A stretch of DNA of 29,985 bases, taken from WRCA01 sp050943575. Its GTDB lineage: Bacteria; Pseudomonadota; Alphaproteobacteria; Rs-D84. The first letter of the stretch is position 1, and each line of letters starts with the position of its first letter. Position numbers and translations under genes: made by a program. The notes beneath the pieces are model-generated. The model did not search any database. It had not been told where the DNA came from and was given only the letters and a program-made list of their open reading frames with translations. The stretch covers positions 1-29,985 of the forward strand of contig JBMNPL010000009.1 of the NCBI GenBank assembly GCA_050943575.1, written 5' to 3'. This document shows positions 24,113-29,985 of this stretch, piece after piece.

Positions 24113-25176
24113 AAGTTTCCGATTTTGATTTTGAATTACCAAATGAATTAATTGCATCACATCCTTTGGAACATCGCGATGCCAGTCGTATGCTAGTTTT
24201 TGACTCAAAGATTTCAGATAAACACATTGTTGATTTTATTTCTTATTTGCGCCCTGGGGATGTGGTTGTTTTTAATAATAGTAAAGTCATTCCTGCGCGT
24301 TTTAATGCAACCGCCAATGATGGAACAAAATATGAAATAACATTACATACAAAAACTAATGATGGTTGGCTGGGGTTTGCAAAAAAATTTCAAAAATTAA
24401 AAATTGGGGAAAAATTAAAGTTAGATAATAATACAGAAATAGAAATTTTAAGTAAATCTGATGAAAGTGGTTTGTCTATAAAGTTTTATTCTGATGATGT
24501 TTTTTCTGTGCTGGATAAAGTTGGAAAAATGCCATTGCCACCATATATGAAACGTAAAGAGGAAATATCAGATCGTGAACGTTATCAAACTATTTATGCA
24601 AATCCATTGGGCAGTATGGCTGCACCAACAGCAGGGCTACATTTTACAAATGAATTATTGAATGCGGTGCGTAAAGCAGGTGCCAGTATAGTAAATATAA
24701 CATTACATGTTGGTGCGGGAACTTGGGCACCAATAAAAGTTCAAGATACAGATAATCATAAAATGCATAGTGAATGGGGTGTTATTACCCAAGAACAAGC
24801 AGATGTTATAAATCAAGCCAAAAAAAATGGCGGGCGTATAATCGCAATTGGAACAACATCTCTTCGCTTGCTTGAATCTGCCGCTATATGCCCCCACCAG
24901 TCGCTTTTGGCGACAGCCCCCTCCCCATTGGGGGGGCAGGTAATAATTGCTCCATTTTGTGGGACAACGGATATTTTTATTACCCCTGGATATAAGTTTA
25001 AAGTGGTTGATGTTTTGCTGACTAATTTTCATCTGCCAAAATCAACATTGTTTATATTAGTATCTGCTTTTGCGGGTTTATCCGAAATGCAGGCGGTATA
25101 CAAGCATGCAATTGTAGAAAAATATAGATTTTTCAGTTATGGTGATTGTTGTTTATTATTTAAAAAGGCGAAATAA
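24109..25176 (+). CDS. queA: tRNA preQ1(34) ribosyltransferase-isomerase QueA, with palindromic insertion
   Basis: Uses S-adenosylmethionine to convert preQ1 at tRNA position 34 to epoxyqueuosine. Family landmarks: DFDFELPNELIASHPLEHRD at the start, RPGDVVVFNNSKVIPAR, AAPTAGLHFTNELL, ITLHVGAGTWAPI, then VDVLLTNFHLPKSTLFILVSAFAG and KYRFFSYGDCCLL. At 355 residues it is normal. Between LRLLESAA and PFCGTTDIFI, where E. coli has about 9 residues, this protein has 22 (261-277: CPHQSLLATAPSPLGGQ). These are encoded by a GC-rich self-complementary element at 24889-24938. The insert lies in a surface-loop position, so activity may be kept. It overlaps era by 4 nt and tgt by 1 nt. Confidence 0.95.
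   Translation: MKVSDFDFELPNELIASHPLEHRDASRMLVFDSKISDKHIVDFISYLRPGDVVVFNNSKVIPARFNATANDGTKYEITLHTKTNDGWLGFAKKFQKLKIGEKLKLDNNTEIEILSKSDESGLSIKFYSDDVFSVLDKVGKMPLPPYMKRKEEISDRERYQTIYANPLGSMAAPTAGLHFTNELLNAVRKAGASIVNITLHVGAGTWAPIKVQDTDNHKMHSEWGVITQEQADVINQAKKNGGRIIAIGTTSLRLLESAAICPHQSLLATAPSPLGGQVIIAPFCGTTDIFITPGYKFKVVDVLLTNFHLPKSTLFILVSAFAGLSEMQAVYKHAIVEKYRFFSYGDCCLLFKKAK
24889..24938 (+). repeat. GC-rich palindromic element inserted in frame in queA
   Basis: The outer arms TGCCCCC (24889-24895) and GGGGGCA (24932-24938) are complementary. Inside are hairpins GTCGC-ttttg-GCGAC (24900-24914) and CCCC-att-GGGG (24923-24933). The stretch is about two thirds G+C against about one third around it. 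It resembles in principle the Rickettsia palindromic elements that insert in frame into genes; membership in a named family cannot be checked here. Confidence 0.7.
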
Positions 25177-26267
25177 TGTCATTAAAATTTAATCTTATTA
25201 CAAATGATGGTATGGCGAGACGCGGAAGTATTGAAACTGCGCACGGGACTTTTCAAACACCTGCATTTATGGCAGTTGGAACAGCCGCCACCGTTAAAGC
25301 ACTTACTATGGATATGGTGCATGAAACAGGAACAGAAGTTATATTGGGAAATACTTATCATTTAATGTTGCGCCCCGGTGGTGATTTAATTGAACAGATG
25401 GGTGGATTACATAAATTTTCTGGATGGGATGGTCCTATTTTAACTGATAGTGGTGGATTTCAAGTAATGTCTTTATCTGGTCTTACAAAAATGTCCGAAG
25501 AAGGTGTGCAATTTACATCTCATATTGATGGCGGAATAAAACATTTTTTAACACCTGAAAAATCTGTGCAAATTCAACATCAACTGGATTCTAATATCAC
25601 AATGGTTTTGGATGAATGTTTACGTTTGCCTGCATCACGTGAACGTGTGGAAAAAAATGTTGAAATGGTTTCTCGTTGGGCTGCTCGTAGTAAATCAGCG
25701 TTTGTTAATCGTGCAGGTTATGGGATTTTCGGAATAGTGCAAGGTGCAGATTTTGCAGATTTGCGTGCACAATCCGCAAAACAATTAATTGATATAGGAT
25801 TTGATGGTTATGCGATAGGTGGTTTAGCAGTAGGCGAGCCACAATCAGTAATGTTTGAAATGTTAGAAAAAACAACCCCGTTGTTACCATCAGACAAGCC
25901 ACGTTATTTAATGGGTGTTGGGACGCCTCTTGATATTCTGGGCGCCGTAGAACGTGGAATAGATATGTTTGATTGTGTTATGCCAACTCGTGCTGGACGC
26001 ACCGCCCAAGCATTTACTGCACATGGTACAATAAATTTACGTAATGCAAGATTTCGTGATGATGCAACAATTTTTGGCGATACAGGATTGACAATGTCGT
26101 ATATTCATCATTTGGTTAAAGCAAATGAGATTCTGGGTTCAATTTTATTAACTAAACATAATTTGAAATTTTATCAAGATTTAATGCGTGATATTCGTCT
26201 TGCAATTGAAAATGGAAATTTTGTAGAATTTAAACAAAGATTTATAAAAACTTATACAGGGGGATAA
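25176..26267 (+). CDS. tgt: tRNA-guanine(34) transglycosylase Tgt lacking zinc-site cysteines
   Basis: Exchanges G34 for preQ1 in tRNAs with GUN anticodons, the step before QueA. The base-recognition and catalytic segments are intact: ILTDSGGFQVMSLSGL (Asp91), LDECLRLPASRER, GYAIGGLAVGEP, YLMGVGTP and MFDCVMPTRAGR (nucleophile Asp266). Near the C-terminus bacterial Tgt normally has C-x-C-x2-C plus a His holding zinc, inside a DPxCxCxxCxxYSRAYLHHL-like segment. Here residues about 291-311 read RNARFRDDATIFGDTGLTMS then YIHHL: no Cys at all and about 4 residues shorter, while His328 (TKHNL) remains. The start codon overlaps the queA stop (TAATG). It is full length otherwise (363 aa). Confidence 0.93.
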   Translation: MSLKFNLITNDGMARRGSIETAHGTFQTPAFMAVGTAATVKALTMDMVHETGTEVILGNTYHLMLRPGGDLIEQMGGLHKFSGWDGPILTDSGGFQVMSLSGLTKMSEEGVQFTSHIDGGIKHFLTPEKSVQIQHQLDSNITMVLDECLRLPASRERVEKNVEMVSRWAARSKSAFVNRAGYGIFGIVQGADFADLRAQSAKQLIDIGFDGYAIGGLAVGEPQSVMFEMLEKTTPLLPSDKPRYLMGVGTPLDILGAVERGIDMFDCVMPTRAGRTAQAFTAHGTINLRNARFRDDATIFGDTGLTMSYIHHLVKANEILGSILLTKHNLKFYQDLMRDIRLAIENGNFVEFKQRFIKTYTGG

Positions 26268-26268
26268 A

Positions 26269-27222
26269 ATGTCCAAAAAATCAAAAGAAGTAGAAGTTAT
26301 TGATATGCAGGGTGCAAAAACTGTTAAACGAAAATCATCTTGGGTAAAACGTGTTTGGTTAATTTTTGCTATAATATCAATTTTATGGCTATCATTTATT
26401 GCATGGGCGCCTTTTTATGTTCGTAATCATTATGGGCAATCAATTAAAAAATCAATCGTTGTTTCTATGTTTTTTGATTTGCAAAGATATATGCAAGAAC
26501 AATATGCTCATTTATTAAAAGGGGTTGCCGGTAGTATAAATATCAAAAAGCCAATTGCTGTTGCGATAGAAAAGGTAAAACTGGCAGAAAAACCAATCGC
26601 CAAGGCAGAAAGTGCATCCGCAAAAGCAAAAAAAACAACAAACAAAGTTTCAAAACTTTCCGGAATTGCCGGACGTTTTGGTGTTGATACCAGTGCCGCT
26701 GATAAAGTCGTTGGAAAAACTAATGACGCCGTCGCCAAAGTTGATGATACAACTAAAATGTTAAATGACAGGTTGGATAAAGTAAAATCTGAATTAGAAA
26801 AAACAGCACAAATGGAAATAGATAAAGAAATGGATAAACAAGTTAAATCATTTCTGGATAAAAAAAGTGGCGGACTGGGAACAGTGTTTTTAACCGATTA
26901 TGGAATTAAACATGTTATGCCGTGGAAGCCCAGTACTTGGCCAATTACGACCAAAATTTATAATGATTTAGAAAAATCAGATTTACATATAGTTCAAACT
27001 TTGACTAATTTAGTAGATAAATATTTTGGTTATGTAATGTGGGGAATAATGATAGTTGCTTGGTTGGCGGGCTTGATAATTTGGTTTTGGATTATGAAAT
27101 ATGTTAAATTAATAACTGCACCATTTATCGTTTGCCCCAGATGTGGACATACATTTTCTGATAAAAAACGCATGGCAATGGGAATATTAAAAGTATTTCA
27201 GCCATGGAAATGGTTTATGTAA
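26269..27222 (+). CDS. Membrane protein with Lys/Ala-rich helical domain and CxxC tail, unknown function
   Basis: 317 residues, no family recognised. There is a basic N-terminus, a transmembrane helix about 29-50 (VWLIFAIISILWLSFIAWAP), then a long Lys/Ala/Asp-rich region (about 90-200) predicted helical or coiled coil, e.g. KVDDTTKMLNDRLDKVKSEL. A second transmembrane helix is at about 254-278 (YVMWGIMIVAWLAGLIIWFW). The tail has a single C289-P-R-C292-G knuckle (IVCPRCGHTFSDKKR) and ends QPWKWFM. One CxxC pair could be half a zinc ribbon, completed by dimerisation. It begins 1 nt after the tgt stop, so it is the fourth gene of era-queA-tgt. That linkage alone does not show a role in tRNA modification. 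Confidence 0.65.
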   Translation: MSKKSKEVEVIDMQGAKTVKRKSSWVKRVWLIFAIISILWLSFIAWAPFYVRNHYGQSIKKSIVVSMFFDLQRYMQEQYAHLLKGVAGSINIKKPIAVAIEKVKLAEKPIAKAESASAKAKKTTNKVSKLSGIAGRFGVDTSAADKVVGKTNDAVAKVDDTTKMLNDRLDKVKSELEKTAQMEIDKEMDKQVKSFLDKKSGGLGTVFLTDYGIKHVMPWKPSTWPITTKIYNDLEKSDLHIVQTLTNLVDKYFGYVMWGIMIVAWLAGLIIWFWIMKYVKLITAPFIVCPRCGHTFSDKKRMAMGILKVFQPWKWFM

Positions 27223-27295
27223 AGTTATTACAGGTTGTAATTTTGAGACTTTTTGCTTGCAAATGGGTAAAAGTTATGTCAAAATTGCTCCGCGT

Positions 27296-27372
27296 GCGAG
27301 CGTAGCTCAGTTGGCTAGAGCGCAACCTTGCCAAGGTTGAGGTCGAGGGTTCGAGCCCCTTTGCTCGCACCA
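27296..27372 (+). tRNA. tRNA-Gly (anticodon GCC)
   Basis: 77-nt cloverleaf with encoded CCA. The acceptor GCGAGCG pairs with TGCTCGC (one G-U) and the discriminator is A. The D arm is GCTCAGTTGGCTAGAGC. The anticodon stem CAACC/GGTTG surrounds loop TTGCCAA (anticodon GCC). The T arm is GAGGGTTCGAGCCCCTT. It reads GGC/GGU codons for Gly. Confidence 0.97.
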
Positions 27373-27394
27373 ATTTAATAATTGATTAAATAAA

Positions 27395-27424
27395 ATGAGA
27401 AAAAATAATAAAAAATTTATCTAA
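27395..27424 (+). CDS. Candidate leader peptide of a lysS attenuator (MRKNNKKFI)
   Basis: Nine codons, ATG AGA AAA AAT AAT AAA AAA TTT ATC, then TAA at 27422-27424; three of nine are Lys. The stop lies 5 nt before the first arm of two mutually exclusive hairpins in front of lysS. A ribosome waiting at the Lys codons would leave the first hairpin free to form, and one reaching the stop would cover its 5' arm. Against it: the region is A-rich, so AAA codons are expected by chance, and there is no convincing Shine-Dalgarno. The call is inference from geometry. Confidence 0.42.
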   Translation: MRKNNKKFI

Positions 27425-27429
27425 AAATT

Positions 27430-27475
27430 AGCGCCACGAAAAGAAATTCGCGGGCGCTTTATGTGCCCGTTTTTA
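27430..27475 (+). promoter_or_regulatory. Alternative hairpins (antiterminator/terminator) upstream of lysS
   Basis: Hairpin A: AGCGCC (27430-27435) / GGCGCT (27453-27458) with inner CGAA (27437-27440) / TTCG (27447-27450), loop AAGAAA. Hairpin B: CGGGCG (27451-27456) / TGCCCG (27464-27469) followed by TTTTT, an intrinsic terminator. The two share 27451-27458 and cannot coexist, the layout of transcription attenuators. The simpler reading is that B just terminates the tRNA-Gly transcript. Confidence 0.6.
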
Positions 27476-27495
27476 TTAAAAAAAAAGGAATTAAT

Positions 27496-28965
27496 ATGTC
27501 AAAACAAACAAATGCTTTATCTAGTAATGAATTAGAAGCGCGCTTGCAAAAAGTGGAAAATATTCGTGCGCGTGATGGTATTGTTTGGAAAGATAAATTT
27601 GAACGCACAGCAACAATTGCTGAAATTCGTAAAATGCAAGATGGGACAAATGTTTGTGTTCCTGGACGGGTTACAGCACTTCGTTGGTTGGGAAAATTAA
27701 TGTTTGGGCGTATTTATGATATTAATGGGGAAATTCAATTTTCTATGTCGCGTGAAGAATTAGGAGAAGAACAATATAAATTTTTCAAGTCAAATGTGGA
27801 TTTGGGCGATTTTATTGGAATTACTGGCGAATTATATCATACAACAGCGGGTGAATTAACAATAAGAGTTTCCAAGTATGAAATTCTGGCCAAGGCTTTA
27901 CGACCATTGCCTGAAAAATTTCATGGATTAACTGATACAGAAACCAGATATCGCCAACGTTATTTAGATATAATTGCAAACGAAGATACTCGTAAAACAA
28001 TGTTGATGCGTTTTCGTGCGATTAAATTTATCAGAGATTTTTTAGATAAAAATGGTTTTATAGAAGTTGAAACTCCGATATTAAAAACAGTTTCATCTGG
28101 TGCTTCGGCAAAACCATTTATTACTCATCATAACGCATTAGATACTGATTTATTTTTGCGTATTGCGCCTGAATTATCATTAAAAGAATGTATAGCGGCT
28201 GGATTTGATCGTGTTTATGAAATTGCAAAAAACTTTCGTAATGAAGGTATGGACGCCATGCATTTACAAGAATTTACAATGATTGAATGGTATTGTGCTT
28301 ATTGGGATTATAATGATAATATAGATTTTTCGTGGAAGTTTGTTCAAGAATTAATAATGGCAATGCGTGGAACATTGGAAATAGAATATCAAGGTGTCAA
28401 ACTTGATTTTTCTAAGTATGAAAAATTAGATTATACTGCAAAAATGAGCGAAATTATCGGGACAGATATTTTACAATTTGATGATGTAGAAAAATTAAAA
28501 GATGCTATCGCAGAACGTGGATTATTTTCAAGGGAAGAAATTGCTGATTTAAAATCTTTATTTGCGGTTATAGATTTTGTATTTAAAAACAAAATTCGTA
28601 AAAATTTAATTCAACCAACAATAACATTTAATTATCCGACTTATACACGTCCATTGGCACGCAGAAATGATATTGATCCCAGACGAGTGGATAATTTTCA
28701 GTTAATTGCATTTGGTGCGGAATTAATAAATGCTTATTCAGAATTAGTAGATCCTATTGAGCAAAGAAAATCTTTTAATGAACAGATGGCGAATAAAGCA
28801 CTGGGGGATGATGAATCTGTTGATTTAGATGAAGGATTTATGTTAGCAATGGAGCATGGTATGCCCCCAATTTCAGGTTTAGGATTTGGATTTGAACGTT
28901 GGATAGCAATGTTAACCGACCAACCAACATTACGTGATGTAATTTTATTTCCTATGATGAAGTAA
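27496..28965 (+). CDS. lysS: Lysyl-tRNA synthetase, class II
   Basis: Charges tRNA-Lys in the cytoplasm. The N-terminal OB-fold anticodon domain (about 50-150) has VCVPGRVTALRWLGKLMFGR. The class II core has TETRYRQRYLDII (motif 1 region), then PFITHHNALDTDLFLRIAPE, FDRVYEIAKNFRNEGMD and LQEFTMIEWYCAYWDY (motif 2). It ends GLGFGFERWIAMLTDQPTLRD and VILFPMMK (motif 3). The 489 residues are normal. I start at ATG 27496, which has AAAAAGGAATTAAT just upstream, rather than at GTG 27463, which lies inside the terminator-like hairpin. It is a single gene downstream of tRNA-Gly and the candidate attenuator, with its own bidirectional terminator. Confidence 0.95.
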   Translation: MSKQTNALSSNELEARLQKVENIRARDGIVWKDKFERTATIAEIRKMQDGTNVCVPGRVTALRWLGKLMFGRIYDINGEIQFSMSREELGEEQYKFFKSNVDLGDFIGITGELYHTTAGELTIRVSKYEILAKALRPLPEKFHGLTDTETRYRQRYLDIIANEDTRKTMLMRFRAIKFIRDFLDKNGFIEVETPILKTVSSGASAKPFITHHNALDTDLFLRIAPELSLKECIAAGFDRVYEIAKNFRNEGMDAMHLQEFTMIEWYCAYWDYNDNIDFSWKFVQELIMAMRGTLEIEYQGVKLDFSKYEKLDYTAKMSEIIGTDILQFDDVEKLKDAIAERGLFSREEIADLKSLFAVIDFVFKNKIRKNLIQPTITFNYPTYTRPLARRNDIDPRRVDNFQLIAFGAELINAYSELVDPIEQRKSFNEQMANKALGDDESVDLDEGFMLAMEHGMPPISGLGFGFERWIAMLTDQPTLRDVILFPMMK

Positions 28966-28995
28966 AAAAAAACCGCCATTTTGGCGGTTTTTTAT
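28963..28995. terminator. Bidirectional terminator between lysS and the YwqK-like gene
   Basis: Seven-bp stem AACCGCC (28971-28977) / GGCGGTT (28983-28989), loop ATTTT, with A run before and T run after. Confidence 0.92.
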
Positions 28996-29985
28996 TTTTC
29001 TTTGCTGTTAATTTGTTCTTTTAATATATTGTTTTTGATTTCTCTAGATTTTATTTGTTCTAAAAATGCTTTTTCGGCACGCTGGTTTTTTATTTCGCGT
29101 AAGTCTGCATAGTTAATTTCGCTACCTTCTATAATGCCATATGTTTTTTCTTTAAAGTCGCCATTTTTATCGAAATGTATACATTCATAATAATTTGTAC
29201 CACTTATAGAATTAATTTTTCTCTCAATCTGACCATTTTTATAGAATGATAAAAGTTTATTAAACATTATGTCATTTGTAAAATTAGTTTCTTTTTTAAT
29301 TTTACCATTTGGATAGTATTCTGTATATTTACCATTTTTTTTATTATTTTCATAATTTATTTCTTTTTTAATTTTACCATTTGGATAGTATTCTGTATAT
29401 TTACCATGTAATTTATTATTTAAAAAGTTTGCTATTTTATAAAGTTTGCCATCCGCTGTAAAATAAAAACATAAACCATTTTTATGTTCTTGATTATCAA
29501 CTTCATAAATTGCTTTCAGTGTTGTTCCATCTTGATGGTATTCTTCAATAATTTTTAGCATAATAATTTTAATTATTAATCCGTTTTTATCATATTCTGT
29601 GTAAACACCACGTCGTTGACCTTTGTCGTTATAATTAATAATGCTACGAATATTACCGTTCGGCCAGTATTTTTTAGTTTGACCTTGTACTATATTTTCA
29701 TAAAATTGAGCTTTGAATTCAAGTTTGCCATTTGTGTAGTATTTTTCAAAAATACCATGTATTGCATCATCTTGATAACATGTTTTGCTTTTAAGTGCAC
29801 CACACTCATAATATTCTTTGCAAATACCATTCTTTTTATTGTTTTCATAATTTATTGTTTTTTTAATTTTACCATTTGGATAGTATTCTGTATATTTACC
29901 ATGTAATTTATTATTTAAAAAGTTTGCTATTTTATAAAGTTTGCCATCCGCTGTAAAATAAAAACATAAACCATTTTTATGTTCT
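28992..29985 (-). CDS. YwqK/MORN-type repeat protein, partial (5' end beyond window)
   Basis: The frame is open from the stop at 28992 to the window edge. The ATG at 29561 is internal to continuous repeat sequence, so the real start is outside. The visible 330 residues are built from units of about 24 residues such as NGKYTEYYPNGKIKKEINYE and HGIFEKYYTNGKLEFKAQFY, the MORN-like pattern of the YwqK family (named after a predicted antitoxin, but widespread on its own). A non-repeat, Glu/Lys-rich helical tail (EKAFLEQIKSREIKN...) closes it. No signal peptide can be judged. A 495-bp (165-codon) in-frame period is visible: 29364-29490 equals 29859-29985 exactly. No toxin partner is seen in the window. 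Confidence 0.8.
   Translation of the reverse strand, partial: EHKNGLCFYFTADGKLYKIANFLNNKLHGKYTEYYPNGKIKKTINYENNKKNGICKEYYECGALKSKTCYQDDAIHGIFEKYYTNGKLEFKAQFYENIVQGQTKKYWPNGNIRSIINYNDKGQRRGVYTEYDKNGLIIKIIMLKIIEEYHQDGTTLKAIYEVDNQEHKNGLCFYFTADGKLYKIANFLNNKLHGKYTEYYPNGKIKKEINYENNKKNGKYTEYYPNGKIKKETNFTNDIMFNKLLSFYKNGQIERKINSISGTNYYECIHFDKNGDFKEKTYGIIEGSEINYADLREIKNQRAEKAFLEQIKSREIKNNILKEQINSKEK
29364..29985 (-). repeat. In-frame 495-bp internal duplication in the YwqK-like gene
   Basis: 127 bp at 29364-29490 are identical to 29859-29985, with near-identity extending about 30 bp to the left of each. The second copy is cut by the window end. A shorter related copy of the TACCATTTGGATAGTATTCT unit starts near 29303, 72 bp (24 codons) from the 29371 unit. 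Confidence 0.9.

Noticed and set aside
27463..27495. GTG start extending LysRS by 11 residues
   Set aside because: It lies within the terminator-like hairpin and lacks a ribosome site; ATG 27496 has AAGGA at good spacing.
27225..27495. T-box riboswitch before lysS
   Set aside because: No T-box consensus (TGGNACCGCG-like bulge) or specifier stem is visible.
29616..29906. 96-codon plus-strand ORF near the right end
   Set aside because: Antisense to the repeat-containing YwqK-like frame; hydrophobic Phe/Ile runs result from reverse-complemented Lys/Asn codons.

Overview
The window is a low-GC (roughly one third G+C by eye), gene-dense bacterial chromosome segment. It looks alphaproteobacterial: the S4 protein, the LigA/FabI/ComM/RNase III/Era set, the BamD-MurJ-RlpA envelope genes and the surface-antigen type outer membrane protein all read as Gram-negative alphaproteobacterial families. 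AT-rich codon use, a secreted Cys-rich protein with Listeria-Bacteroides type repeats and several reduced housekeeping enzymes suggest an uncultured host-associated (gut RF32-like or Rickettsiales-like) lineage. That placement is inference. No phage, IS element, CRISPR array or rRNA is visible.

Layout. 1-4137: tight operon fabI (3' part)-ligA-PBP1 family, in which ligA has no ATG/GTG/TTG at its true start. 4178-6079: outer membrane protein and convergent lepB, sharing a terminator. 6080-9132: comM-rnc, with a convergent LytM peptidase overlapping the rnc 3' end. 9177-10595: tRNA-Thr(UGU) divergent from the tRNA hydroxylation gene trhP. 10702-11970: cold-shock protein, HU and a small membrane protein. 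12000-15868: alaS (a very compact AlaRS) and RNase J with a structured leader. 15869-19404: two inverted, palindrome-rich repeat blocks bracket a strongly expressed lipoprotein, a secreted Cys-rich repeat protein and rpsD. 19393-22544: bamD, murJ and an RlpA-like lipoprotein. 22589-27222: dCMP deaminase, then the operon era-queA-tgt-membrane protein. 27296-28965: tRNA-Gly and lysS, separated by what looks like a ribosome-mediated attenuator with a Lys-containing leader peptide. 28992-end: a YwqK/MORN-type repeat protein that runs off the window.

Themes. Translation and tRNA biology dominate (alaS, lysS, rpsD, era, rnc, rnj, queA, tgt, trhP, two tRNAs), along with envelope building (PBP, LepB, LytM, BamD, MurJ, RlpA). 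Several enzymes deviate from their families: AlaRS lacks two segments, Tgt lacks its zinc cysteines, the RlpA-like protein lacks two of three catalytic residues, and QueA carries a GC-rich palindromic insertion. At least five genes place a sigma70 -10 box 6-7 nt before ATG with no Shine-Dalgarno, the geometry of leaderless mRNAs. The most attractive regulatory candidate is the lysS leader (27395-27475).
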